Of a stretch of DNA of 46,717 nucleotides, positions 8,955-16,837 are shown piece by piece. This DNA comes from Colivivens sp963626085 (lineage in GTDB: Bacteria > Bacteroidota > Bacteroidia > Bacteroidales > Bacteroidaceae). Position 1 is the stretch's first letter. Each line of letters opens with the position of its first letter. The notes beneath the pieces were generated by a model that made no database searches, had not been told where the DNA came from, and worked only from the letters and a program-made list of their open reading frames with translations. The translations under genes and the position numbers were made by a program. The DNA lies in NCBI GenBank assembly GCA_963626085.1, contig CAVFVJ010000028.1:1-46717 (forward strand), given 5' to 3'.

Positions 8955-11126
8955 TCATAGATACTTTTTCCAGAAGTCCACTATGGTTTTGCGCAGGTGC
9001 AGACTTGTTCCGCGCCCCTCGCTAATGCCGTGTGTGCGCATGGGGTAGCTCACCTGATAGAATATCTTTCCGAGCGAGATGAGTCTGTTTGCCAGCATCT
9101 CCGTGTTCTGGTAGTGAACATTGTCGTCGCCCGTGCCGTGTATGATGAGCAAGTTACCCTTGAGACCCTCTGCAAAGTTTATCGGACTGCCGCGGAAGTA
9201 ACCGTCGGGATTGTTCTGTGGAGTGTTCATATAACGCTCCTGGTAGACCGTGTCGTAGAGCCGTTGGTCAGACACAAAGGCGATGGCTATTCCCGTCTTG
9301 AACACGTCAGGGTAGCGGAACATGCTGTTGAGTGTCTGCGCTCCGCCTCCGCTCCATCCAGTGATGCCTATGCGAGTGGAGTCCATGTATTCGAACTGGC
9401 GGCACAAGTCCATAACACCGCGTGCCTGGTCTTCGCTTGCAGCCACTCCCACTTCACCGTAGATGCACTTCCTCCATTCGCGTCCGCGTGGGCAGTTGGC
9501 TCCTCTGTTCTCGATACTTACGACGATGTATCCCTGGTTGGCGAGGTAATGCCAGAACATCTCAGGACTCCAACTGTTCTGCACCGTAGCCGAAGCCGGT
9601 TCGCCGTAGACATAGTCGATTACCGGGTACTTCTTAGTTGGGTCGAAATCTGCTGGTTTGATGATCCACGCATCTAGCATGAGGTCTCCGCTCTTCACCT
9701 TCACGAACTCCTTCTTCGGGAAGCCGTAGCTCTCCCACACCTTCTGTCCCTCAGCGTTGTCCTCCATCAGATGGTCCATACTCCAGCGTCCCTTCCTGTC
9801 CATCTTCAACATGTAGTATTGTGGCAGATGGTTGGCAGACGAGAATGTCTCGATGGCATAGTCATATTCCGGAGAGAAGTCATAGCTGTACTGTCCAGCC
9901 TCAGGCTTTCCGTTGTGGCACATTGCCGTTATGTTCTCCACCGCACCGTTGCCCATAATCTTAGTACGGAACAAGTACAGCTCCGTGGCGTTGTCGGGTG
10001 AAGCCGAGAAGTAGATGTAACCGTTCTGCTCATCGAACGCCACCTCGCTCACCACGTCGAACTCGCCCTTGGTTATACAGTTCCATTTCTTTCCGTCGGC
10101 AGACACCCTGTAGAGGTGTCTCCATCCGTCGCGTTCAGACGTGAAGATAAAGAATTTGTTGCCCTTCAGCCAGTGTATGTTGTCGTTGGTCTCCACCCAC
10201 GCCTTGTCGGTGTCTGTGCAGAGCACCTGTGGCTGTGTGGCGTGTCCGTCCGCCACTGTTGCCGTCCACACCGTGTTAGTGTTCTGCGGACGGTTCATCT
10301 GTTGGATCATGAGTTTGTTAGTGCCCGGGACGAACTCCATCCTCGGTAGGTAGTTCTCACGTTGGTCTCCTGGTATGTTGAGCCACTGAGTGGGCGTGCC
10401 GCCAGTAGTCACGTCGAGCACACCGATGCGCACAGCCGAGTTCGTTGTTCCAGCCTTAGGGTAGGGGAATCGTTGGATGGTGGGGTAGATGCCGCTCACG
10501 TTGTCTATGATGTCGAACCACCCGGTGCCGCTTGTGTTGCTCTGCCAGTAGGCAATGTTCTTGCTGTCTGCGCTCCAGCGGAAGCCGTCCCTGCAGTCGA
10601 ATTCCTCCTCATACACCCAGTCGAACGTGCCGTTGACAATGGTGTCGCAACCGTCAGTTGTCAGTTGCTTCATTCCAGTGTTCTTCATGTCGCACTCCTC
10701 AAGGTAAATGTTGTTCTTGGAGACGTACGCCACCTTCTTGCCGTCGGGCGAGAACTTGGTGAACATCAGACTACTCTCGGGCAGTGCTGCGCCCAGTTTG
10801 CGCTTTTCCTTTGTCTTCAGGTCCACGAGGTAGTAGTCGCCCCGAGTGGCGTATCTCCACACCCTCTTGCGGTTGGTGAATACAAGTGCGAACGATGCGT
10901 CGCTGTTGACCGCACTGTAGTTCTGTCCTTCGGTGATGGTAGCTGTCTCGTAAGGCATGGAGTGACTCTTGTCGCTTACTGGGAAGTCCTCTGAGGGGTA
11001 GTTCTGTGGAATCAGTCCCCATCCGCCCACAGCGTCCTCCAGTGTGAGTTCGCGGTGAGTTGTCTGCGCGAAGGCGTTTAGTGTAAATATGGCAAGCAGT
11101 GCCACGGGTAGTAATTTCTTCTTCAT
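8955..11126 (-). CDS. S9B dipeptidyl peptidase IV-type serine peptidase
   Basis: This is a 723-residue exported prolyl oligopeptidase-family enzyme that most likely removes N-terminal dipeptides (DPP IV group). I start at ATG 11126, which opens a signal peptide (MKKKLLPVALLAIFTLNAFA); the longer frame upstream only reads through a short tandem repeat. The N-terminal half is the beta-propeller with DFVYEEE-like elements (NGTFDWVYEEEF). The C-terminal alpha/beta-hydrolase carries Ser592 in GWSGGG, Asp667/668 in HGTGDDNVH and His699 in MRTHGIS. The paired Glu in WVYEEEF is the DPP IV mark for binding the substrate N-terminus. It may work with the other peptidases of this region in peptide feeding. 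Confidence 0.93.
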   Translation of the reverse strand: MKKKLLPVALLAIFTLNAFAQTTHRELTLEDAVGGWGLIPQNYPSEDFPVSDKSHSMPYETATITEGQNYSAVNSDASFALVFTNRKRVWRYATRGDYYLVDLKTKEKRKLGAALPESSLMFTKFSPDGKKVAYVSKNNIYLEECDMKNTGMKQLTTDGCDTIVNGTFDWVYEEEFDCRDGFRWSADSKNIAYWQSNTSGTGWFDIIDNVSGIYPTIQRFPYPKAGTTNSAVRIGVLDVTTGGTPTQWLNIPGDQRENYLPRMEFVPGTNKLMIQQMNRPQNTNTVWTATVADGHATQPQVLCTDTDKAWVETNDNIHWLKGNKFFIFTSERDGWRHLYRVSADGKKWNCITKGEFDVVSEVAFDEQNGYIYFSASPDNATELYLFRTKIMGNGAVENITAMCHNGKPEAGQYSYDFSPEYDYAIETFSSANHLPQYYMLKMDRKGRWSMDHLMEDNAEGQKVWESYGFPKKEFVKVKSGDLMLDAWIIKPADFDPTKKYPVIDYVYGEPASATVQNSWSPEMFWHYLANQGYIVVSIENRGANCPRGREWRKCIYGEVGVAASEDQARGVMDLCRQFEYMDSTRIGITGWSGGGAQTLNSMFRYPDVFKTGIAIAFVSDQRLYDTVYQERYMNTPQNNPDGYFRGSPINFAEGLKGNLLIIHGTGDDNVHYQNTEMLANRLISLGKIFYQVSYPMRTHGISEGRGTSLHLRKTIVDFWKKYL

Positions 11127-11169
11127 GACTATAAAAGTTGATTCAAATGATGCTTCGTTATTATCTGTA

Positions 11170-11229
11170 AATCGGTACACACGTTGTTCTGCAATTGGTA
11201 CACACGTTGTTCTGCAATTGGTACACACT
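11170..11229. repeat. 23-bp tandem repeat, about 2.6 copies
   Basis: Units begin at 11170, 11193 and 11216. Each starts AATCGGTACACAC or AATTGGTACACAC and continues GTTGTTCTGC. It lies upstream of the DPP gene. A related array of the same period starts at 46676. Confidence 0.9.
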
Positions 11230-11246
11230 CGTCTATTTCCTTTTGT

Positions 11247-11930
11247 TTATTTCCCCTTGTCGAGCAAGTCCGGACGGAGTCGTGCCGTCCGCTCCATCGA
11301 CTGTTGCAGAGCCCATTCCTCTATCTTCGCCTGGTGACCCGACAAAAGAATGTCCGGCACTTTCCAGCCCTTGTAGTCAGCTGGTCGGGTGTACACTGGT
11401 GCGTCGAGCAGGTTGTCCTGGAAGGAGTCCGACAGTGCGCTCTGCTCGTCGCCTATAGCTCCCGGAATGACCCTTACGATAGCGTCTGCCATACAGGCAG
11501 CCACGAGTTCGCCTCCCGTGAGTACGAAATCTCCGAGGCTCACTTCCTTGGTTATGAGGTGCTCCCTTATCCGGTAGTCGATGCCCTTGTAGTGTCCGCA
11601 CAGAATGATGATGTTCTCCTTCAGCGACAGGTCGTTCGCCATTGGCTGGTCGAACTGCTCACCGTCGGGAGTCACGAATATTATCTCGTCGTAGTGTCGC
11701 TCAGCCTTGAGTGCCGAGATGCAGGCGTCGATGGGCTGGCACTGCATCACCATCCCTGCAAATCCTCCGAAGGGGTAGTCGTCCACCTTACGGTGCTTGT
11801 CTTCCGTGTAGTCCCTTATGTTGTGGACATGGATTTCCGCCAGTCCTTTTCTCTGTGCCCTTCCGAGTATGGACTTCTCGAAGAATCCGTCCAGCAGTTC
11901 GGGCACCACAGTCAGTATGTCTATTCTCAT
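11247..11930 (-). CDS. trmD: tRNA (guanine-37-N1)-methyltransferase
   Basis: This 227-residue SPOUT methyltransferase makes m1G37 in tRNAs and prevents frameshifting. Diagnostic motifs are the N-terminal MRIDILTVVPELLDGFFE, the PFGGFAGMVM substrate loop, the knot sequence ILCGHYKGIDYRI, and DFVLTGGELVA followed by RVIPGAIGD. The C-terminal helix region (PPADYKGWKVPDILLSGHQ-like) is complete. The upstream serine palmitoyltransferase ends 92 bases away with a terminator hairpin between, and I saw no clear promoter for trmD, so it may depend on read-through. Confidence 0.97.
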   Translation of the reverse strand: MRIDILTVVPELLDGFFEKSILGRAQRKGLAEIHVHNIRDYTEDKHRKVDDYPFGGFAGMVMQCQPIDACISALKAERHYDEIIFVTPDGEQFDQPMANDLSLKENIIILCGHYKGIDYRIREHLITKEVSLGDFVLTGGELVAACMADAIVRVIPGAIGDEQSALSDSFQDNLLDAPVYTRPADYKGWKVPDILLSGHQAKIEEWALQQSMERTARLRPDLLDKGK

Positions 11931-11951
11931 GTTGTTTCTTTGGAAAGAAAA

Positions 11952-11996
11952 AAAGACTCTGAATCAAAACGCGAAGTCTCGATGCCAGAGTCTTTT
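11952..11996 (-). terminator. Terminator between spt and trmD
   Basis: AAAGACTCTG (from 11952) pairs with CAGAGTCTTT (ending 11995/11996). On the minus strand T-rich sequence follows the stem. It lies directly after the serine palmitoyltransferase gene. Confidence 0.75.
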
Positions 11997-12021
11997 ATCG
12001 GTATCTGCCAGCGGCAGTAGC

Positions 12022-13212
12022 TTACTTTTTGAAGAGACCCAATTCCTTGAAGGAATCGGAGAGTGCGGACACGCAACGGTCCACCTGTTCTTTCGTGTGT
12101 GTCGCCATCAGTGCCACACGCACCAGTGTGTCCTGTGGGGCGCAAGCTGGTGGAATGACTGGGTTGATGAACACGCCCTTCTCGAACGCCAGCTTCGTCA
12201 CTTCGAATGTCTTCTCCACATCGCGCACGTAAAGCGGTATGATAGGGCTCTCGGTGTCTCCGATCTCGAATCCAGCATCCTTGAACTCCTTCAGTGCGTA
12301 GTTGGTAATCTCCCAAAGGTTGTCTATACGCTCAGGCTCTGACTTGAGGATGTGGAGAGCCTCCATTGCGGCAGCGGTAGCCGCTGGAGTGTTGCTTGCG
12401 CTGAAGATGTAAGTGCGCGAAGTATGACGCAGGTAGTTGATGGTGTCCTTGTCGGCTGCTATGAAGCCTCCGATGGATGCGAGTGACTTGGAGAATGTGC
12501 CCATGATGAGGTCCACGTCGTCTGTCACTCCGAAATGGTCGCAAGTGCCTCGTCCGTTGCGTCCGAACACCCCGAGGCCGTGTGCCTCGTCAACCATGAT
12601 ACTTGCGTTGTACTTCTTTTTCAGTTCCACTATCTCCGGCAGCTTGGCGAGGTCGCCCTCCATGGAGAAGAGTCCGTCCGTCACAATCAACTTGATGGCT
12701 TCCGCACGGCACTTCTTGAGCTGTGACTCAAGGTCGTCCATGTCGTTGTGCTTGTAGTGGTAGAATGTTGAGAATGAAAGCCTTCTGCCGTCTACAATCG
12801 ATGCATGGTCTCTGTCGTCTCCCAAGATGTAGTCGTTGCGGCCTGTGAGGGCTGAGACAACCCCGGCGTTGACACTGAAACCAGTGGAGTAGACCAGAGC
12901 CTCGTCCTTGCCGACGAACTCTGCCAGTTCATGCTCAAGCTGTATGTGCAAGTCAAGCGTTCCGTTGAGGAAGCGTGACCCAGCACATCCAGTGCCGTAT
13001 TTCTTGATGGCTGCGATTGCCGCATCGACGATGCGCTTGTCGTATGTGAGTCCCATGTAAGAGTTTGAGCCAAACATAAGGACCTTCTTGCCATCCATGG
13101 TCACCTCAGTATCCTGGTGACTGTCGATTTCTCTAAAATAAGGGTATATGCCAGCCGCCATGTACTTCTGAGGCTCTCTATACTCCTTAAATCTTTCTTG
13201 CAATAAACCCAT
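12022..13212 (-). CDS. spt: Serine palmitoyltransferase (bacterial sphingolipid synthesis)
   Basis: This 396-residue PLP enzyme of the alpha-oxoamine synthase group condenses L-serine with an acyl-CoA to 3-ketosphinganine, the first step of Bacteroidales sphingolipid synthesis. I prefer ATG 13212 (MGLLQERFKEYREPQKYMAA), which resembles other Bacteroidales Spt N-termini; 13233 is an alternative. Conserved features are GSNSYMGLT, GTGCAGSRFLNGT, the cofactor Asp-His pair in VDEAHGLGVFG and Lys242 in TFSKSLAS. 2-amino-3-ketobutyrate CoA ligase is the nearest alternative. Its promoter lies 140 bases upstream, with an inverted repeat over the probable start site. A lipid kinase gene is divergent. 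Confidence 0.85.
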   Translation of the reverse strand: MGLLQERFKEYREPQKYMAAGIYPYFREIDSHQDTEVTMDGKKVLMFGSNSYMGLTYDKRIVDAAIAAIKKYGTGCAGSRFLNGTLDLHIQLEHELAEFVGKDEALVYSTGFSVNAGVVSALTGRNDYILGDDRDHASIVDGRRLSFSTFYHYKHNDMDDLESQLKKCRAEAIKLIVTDGLFSMEGDLAKLPEIVELKKKYNASIMVDEAHGLGVFGRNGRGTCDHFGVTDDVDLIMGTFSKSLASIGGFIAADKDTINYLRHTSRTYIFSASNTPAATAAAMEALHILKSEPERIDNLWEITNYALKEFKDAGFEIGDTESPIIPLYVRDVEKTFEVTKLAFEKGVFINPVIPPACAPQDTLVRVALMATHTKEQVDRCVSALSDSFKELGLFKK

Positions 13213-13328
13213 AATTTGTTCTGAGTGCTGCATGTCCCTCAGAGGAACTTCGCGGCTATATTATATATAAGGTGTGACCCCTACCACATACCGCCTACAC
13301 TCGTTCTTTTTATTATTATTAATTTATT

Positions 13329-13355
13329 CTGTACAGTCAATCCGACCCCGTACAG
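13329..13355. promoter_or_regulatory. Operator-like inverted repeat at the spt start site
   Basis: CTGTAC (13329-13334) and GTACAG (13350-13355) form a perfect 6-bp inverted repeat 15 bp apart. It covers the expected spt transcription start, just downstream of the -7 box at 13360. It could be an operator or a 5' UTR hairpin. Confidence 0.4.
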
Positions 13356-13359
13356 GGTG

Positions 13360-13389
13360 CAAAGGTACGAAAAAACTTTTCATGCTCAA
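13360..13389 (-). promoter_or_regulatory. Promoter of spt
   Basis: On the minus strand, TTG (13387-13389), a 19-bp spacer and TACCTTTG (13360-13367). The implied 5' UTR is about 140 bases. Confidence 0.7.
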
Positions 13390-13441
13390 TTGTTTTTAAT
13401 AGAAAAATGCACCATTGGTAAAAAAACCTTGTCAAAAGGGC

Positions 13442-13470
13442 TTGTGGGTCGCCCATTTTTTTTACTTTTG
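13442..13470 (+). promoter_or_regulatory. Promoter of the lipid kinase gene
   Basis: TTG (13442-13444), an 18-bp spacer and TACTTTTG (13463-13470), 25 bases ahead of ATG 13496. It is divergent from the spt promoter with about 50 bp between them. Confidence 0.65.
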
Positions 13471-13495
13471 CACCCTAAAATCAACGTGGCGTTCC

Positions 13496-14587
13496 ATGCA
13501 GAAAAAGAAGATAGTCTTTATATACAATCCCATCTCGGGCGTTTCCGGTAAGCGGATGATTCTCCGCCAGATTGAGAAGCGGCTCGACAAGGAGCAGTTC
13601 TCCTATGAGATAAGGAAGACTGCGTATGCTGGCCACGCAAAGGAGATCACCAGTGAGGCTGTTGCCCACCGTGCAAGCATCGTCTGCGCCATCGGTGGCG
13701 ACGGCACGATGAACGAGGTGGGGTGCGCCCTCCGGGGTACCGACACCGCCCTTGCCATCATCCCGTGTGGCTCGGGCAACGGACTCGCCCGTCACCTTCA
13801 CATACCGCTGGATGCCATCAGTGCCATAGAGCTCATCAACCGCTCCACGCCTCGCAAGATGGACTACGGACTTATCAACGGCCATCCCTTCTTCTGTACG
13901 TGCGGACTGGGGTTCGACGCATTCATATCCGAGAAGTTCGCCAAGTCGAAGATGCGCGGTCCACTGTCTTATGTGGAGAACGTGCTGACAGCTGGATTGA
14001 AGTACAACCCCGAGACCTACGGCATCGACATGACCTTGGAGAAGGAAGAGCACATCGTGCAAAAAGCCTTCCTCATCTCGTGTGCCAACGCCTCGCAGTA
14101 CGGCAACAACTTCTACATTGCTCCACAGGCATCGGTGAGGGACGGACTGCTTGACGTGACCATCATCAAGCCGTTCACCGTGATTGATGCGCCACAGATA
14201 GCCCTTCATCTTCTCAGCGGCAACATGGCAGGTTGCACCCACATCAGTACCTTTAGGTGCAAGAGCCTTACCGTACATCGTCCCCATTCGGGAGTGGTCC
14301 ATTTCGACGGAGACCCAATGGAGACCGATGCAGAGGTGGAGGTGTCCATCGTGCAAGACGGGCTCTACTGCGTGTGTCCGCAGGAAGAGGGCAAGATACG
14401 GGTGACTGAGAACATACAGACCGTGATACTCGAACAGATGCGCATGATGCAGATGCGCTCCGAGGAACTCATTGAGACTGGAGGCAGGACTGGAGGCAAA
14501 CTCATCGAGCAGACACAGAAGACCAACAGGAAGATTAAGGAGCAGTTCCAGAAAATCATCGACAAGCTCGGAGGGAAGGGTGAGTAG
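13496..14587 (+). CDS. Diacylglycerol kinase-family lipid kinase (YegS/BmrU-like)
   Basis: This 363-residue protein belongs to the DAGK_cat family, which phosphorylates diacylglycerol, sphingoid bases, ceramide or related lipids. ATG 13496 fits the promoter 25 bases upstream and starts at IVFIYNPISGVSGKR, the usual first strand. Motifs are AIGGDGTMNEVG near residue 66 (nucleotide site) and PCGSGNGLARHL near 98. The regular domain ends near residue 300. An extra tail of about 60 residues, rich in Met, Gln, Glu and Lys, follows and is probably helical. Its divergent neighbour is serine palmitoyltransferase, so a sphingolipid substrate is a reasonable guess. The family is sure, the substrate is not. 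Confidence 0.85.
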   Translation: MQKKKIVFIYNPISGVSGKRMILRQIEKRLDKEQFSYEIRKTAYAGHAKEITSEAVAHRASIVCAIGGDGTMNEVGCALRGTDTALAIIPCGSGNGLARHLHIPLDAISAIELINRSTPRKMDYGLINGHPFFCTCGLGFDAFISEKFAKSKMRGPLSYVENVLTAGLKYNPETYGIDMTLEKEEHIVQKAFLISCANASQYGNNFYIAPQASVRDGLLDVTIIKPFTVIDAPQIALHLLSGNMAGCTHISTFRCKSLTVHRPHSGVVHFDGDPMETDAEVEVSIVQDGLYCVCPQEEGKIRVTENIQTVILEQMRMMQMRSEELIETGGRTGGKLIEQTQKTNRKIKEQFQKIIDKLGGKGE

Positions 14588-14693
14588 GGGAAGCTCATGA
14601 TAAATTTGAGGTGCCCCCGATTCCATTGCAACCGCGACACATAAATAAACCTAAATCCGTGCACTGCCACATACAGGTTATCACATTATTACA

Positions 14694-14701
14694 TATATTT
14701 G
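14694..14701 (+). promoter_or_regulatory. -7 box of the flavodoxin-like lipoprotein gene
   Basis: TATATTTG is followed by CAGCG, about 78 bases ahead of ATG 14779. No clear upstream TTG box is present. Confidence 0.5.
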
Positions 14702-14778
14702 CAGCGAGTATGACAACAAGCATCGTCTGCAACAAGAATACGAGCTACAACAGAGATAAACAATAAAGTATAACAGCA

Positions 14779-15609
14779 ATGAAACATTTAATCATGGCGT
14801 TCGCAGCCACAGCAATGGCTTTTACGGGATGTTCATCATCATCCAAGAAATCAGAGTCAGAAACACCAAAGACACTGGTATTGTACTACTCGCAAACTGG
14901 AACCACGAAAGCTGTGGCAGAAGAGCTGCAGAAGAGAGTTGGCGCGGACATCGAGCAGATTGATATCGAGTCGCCCTACAACGGAACGTATGACGAGACA
15001 ATCCAGCGCTGTCAGAAGGAGATGGAGTCGGGTGAACTCCCGGTACTGAAACCGCTGAAGTCCGACATCAGCCAGTACGACACTATCTATTTGGGCTACC
15101 CTGTGTGGTTCGGCACTTGCGCCAGTCCAGTGTTGGCACTGGTGGAACAGCAGAAGTTTGAAGGCAAGACCATCATACCGTTCTGTACTTTTGGCAGCGG
15201 TGGTCTGAACTCTACCACAGCCATTTTGCGCCAGACATTGCCCAAAGCTAAGATTTTGGAGGGGTATGGCGTTCGTACAGTCCGCATAAGCCACATGCCG
15301 GAAGAATTGGATTATTTTCTGAAGAAGAACGGATACTTGGAAGGGACGGTGGACTTACTGCCTGAGTTTTCGGAGCAGAAGCCAGTGACAGCAGCAAGCC
15401 GCGCAGTCTTCGATGCAGCCTGTGGCGACTACCCATTCCCTCTCGGCACTCCGGTCACTGTCGGGCAGCGCAGCGTAAAGGAAGGCACAGAGTACAAGTA
15501 CACAGCAGAGTCAAAGGGTATGGACGGGAGCGACACTACTGCCACTATCTATGTAATAGATTACAATGAGGGCAGCCAAAAGCCCGAGTTCACCAAGGTG
15601 GAAAGATGA
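14779..15609 (+). CDS. Flavodoxin-like lipoprotein
   Basis: This is a 276-residue lipoprotein with signal peptide MKHLIMAFAATAMAFTGC (Cys18). Residues about 33-190 form a flavodoxin fold: the FMN phosphate loop is YYSQTGTTKAVAEEL near 37, with YLGYPVWFGTCASPV near 112 and FCTFGSGGLNST near 138. Flavodoxin_4 proteins with such a lipid anchor are common in Bacteroidales; a periplasmic or surface electron-transfer role is likely, but the partner is unknown. A C-terminal extension of about 70 residues (from ASRAVFDAACGDY) has no motif I know. A REP-like palindrome follows the stop codon. Confidence 0.85.
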   Translation: MKHLIMAFAATAMAFTGCSSSSKKSESETPKTLVLYYSQTGTTKAVAEELQKRVGADIEQIDIESPYNGTYDETIQRCQKEMESGELPVLKPLKSDISQYDTIYLGYPVWFGTCASPVLALVEQQKFEGKTIIPFCTFGSGGLNSTTAILRQTLPKAKILEGYGVRTVRISHMPEELDYFLKKNGYLEGTVDLLPEFSEQKPVTAASRAVFDAACGDYPFPLGTPVTVGQRSVKEGTEYKYTAESKGMDGSDTTATIYVIDYNEGSQKPEFTKVER

Positions 15610-15616
15610 GAGTGTA

Positions 15617-15640
15617 GTAGGTGCAGTGGCTCACTGCGTC
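15617..15640 (+). repeat. REP-like element, GTAG plus palindrome
   Basis: GTAG (15617-15620) is followed by GTGCAGTG, GCT and CACTGCGT. The central six base pairs of the stem are perfect. It is a member of the dispersed family also found at 42824 and 46587-46644. Confidence 0.7.
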
Positions 15641-15723
15641 CGTAAACACCCACACCCCCCAGTACAACGCATACTTGAACGAGAAAAAATCATGACGTTC
15701 AAGATTGAGTTCGGGAACATCGT

Positions 15724-15756
15724 ATGGGGAAAAAACTGGGACTTGATTTTCCCCAT
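15724..15756. terminator. Hairpin between convergent genes
   Basis: ATGGGGAAAA (15724-15733) pairs with TTTTCCCCAT (15747-15756). It lies between the flavodoxin lipoprotein and the YitT gene. The A/T part of the stem could act as the U-tract. Confidence 0.45.
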
Positions 15757-15804
15757 CGACAGGTTGCACTCAGGAGTATGCGAATAATATTGTTGGTATA
15801 TTAG

Positions 15805-16800
15805 TTACTCAGGCTGCACTTCTCCCTTCTCGGGCAGGTCTTTCCAACCTTCACCGAATGTGTCGTAGGCATCGGTCACGACAACGAAGGCGTTGGGGTC
15901 TGCAATCTTTACCTGTTGCTTCAACGTGTGTACCTCCTTGTAGCTTACTACGATGAATATCATCTCCTTATTGCCCTTAGAGTAGAGTCCGCTGCTCTTG
16001 ATGATGGTGGCTGAACGTTCCAGTCCGTTGAGGATATAGTCGTGGAGTTCTTTCAGGTCTCTGTCGGAGATGATGAACAGCAGCTTGTCGTCCTTGGCTC
16101 CGTTGATGGTGCGCGCCAGTACCCTTGACGACAGGAATATGCTCATCAGTGAATAGAGCGAGAGTAGGATTCCTTGTGCTTGTTGCTCTACTGCAGTCTG
16201 TGCCTCGTCTGAATTCACTCCAAGTCCGAGACTGAACACTATCAGTCCAAACAGCACAACTGTCCCATCTGCAATGAGTATGCCCTTGGAAAACCGTATG
16301 TGGAGGTACTTCTGCATTATCATACTGATGATGTCGGTGCCGCCTGTGGTGGCTCCACTCTTCACCACAATGCCGCACCCGATACCGATAAGTATACTTC
16401 CGGCAATGACAGCTACGATGAGGTGGTTGCTCAGATCAAGACGACCGTAGAGCAACAGTGAAGGGTCGAGCGTGCGCAGTGCCTCCTTGGTAGGGTAGCA
16501 CAACAGCGACAGTCCGTTCATCCATATAGGGGTTATCATACTTGCCACTATGGTCTTGCCGCCCACTTTGCCGCCAAGCAGTATGACCGACAGGATGAGT
16601 AGGGGAATGTCGAAGAAATACCCGAAGGTACCCACCTGTATGCTCGGTATGAGGTTATGTAGCACTATGCTTGCTCCGTACACTCCGCCTGGTACAATGT
16701 TGTAGGGGTTGATGAACAGAACGAACCCTGCCGACATTAAGAAACTGCCCAGTAGGATGCCGCCCCATGAGGTGATGGCTGACTTGATATTCTTTTTCAT
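15805..16800 (-). CDS. YitT family membrane protein (DUF161 / DUF2179)
   Basis: This 331-residue protein has five or six membrane segments in the first 200 residues (such as GGILLGSFLMSAGFVLFINP and SNHLIVAVIAGSILIGIGCGI) and the family signatures NPYNIVPGGVYGASIV and SGATTGGTDII. The C-terminal soluble DUF2179 domain (about 225-320, with ITDRDLKELHDYIL-like and VVSYKEVHTLKQQV) completes it. YitT proteins are widespread inner-membrane proteins of unsettled function, probably transport related. It is the third gene of a tight leftward run after DUF5715 and truA (gap 37 bases). Confidence 0.9.
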   Translation of the reverse strand: MKKNIKSAITSWGGILLGSFLMSAGFVLFINPYNIVPGGVYGASIVLHNLIPSIQVGTFGYFFDIPLLILSVILLGGKVGGKTIVASMITPIWMNGLSLLCYPTKEALRTLDPSLLLYGRLDLSNHLIVAVIAGSILIGIGCGIVVKSGATTGGTDIISMIMQKYLHIRFSKGILIADGTVVLFGLIVFSLGLGVNSDEAQTAVEQQAQGILLSLYSLMSIFLSSRVLARTINGAKDDKLLFIISDRDLKELHDYILNGLERSATIIKSSGLYSKGNKEMIFIVVSYKEVHTLKQQVKIADPNAFVVVTDAYDTFGEGWKDLPEKGEVQPE

Positions 16801-16837
16801 ACGGTTTGTTGACTTTTCCTGGTCCTAAAACTTCTCC

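Noticed and set aside
10362..10994. 210-codon frame opposite the DPP IV-type peptidase
   Set aside because: Shadow of the peptidase beta-propeller coding region.
11170..11229. CRISPR array
   Set aside because: The units are adjacent tandem copies with no unique spacers, and there are fewer than three full copies. No cas gene is in the window.
11184..12020. 278-codon frame on the + strand opposite trmD
   Set aside because: trmD is certain on the other strand, and the frame begins inside the 23-bp tandem repeat.
13481..14626. 381-codon open frame antisense to the lipid kinase
   Set aside because: It mirrors a real gene with strong kinase motifs. The antisense translation has no recognisable domain and arises from codon bias.
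15566..15787. Short frame between the flavodoxin-like gene and yitT
   Set aside because: It starts inside the upstream gene in another frame and crosses the REP and the hairpin. An inner ATG at 15691 gives 32 codons without support.
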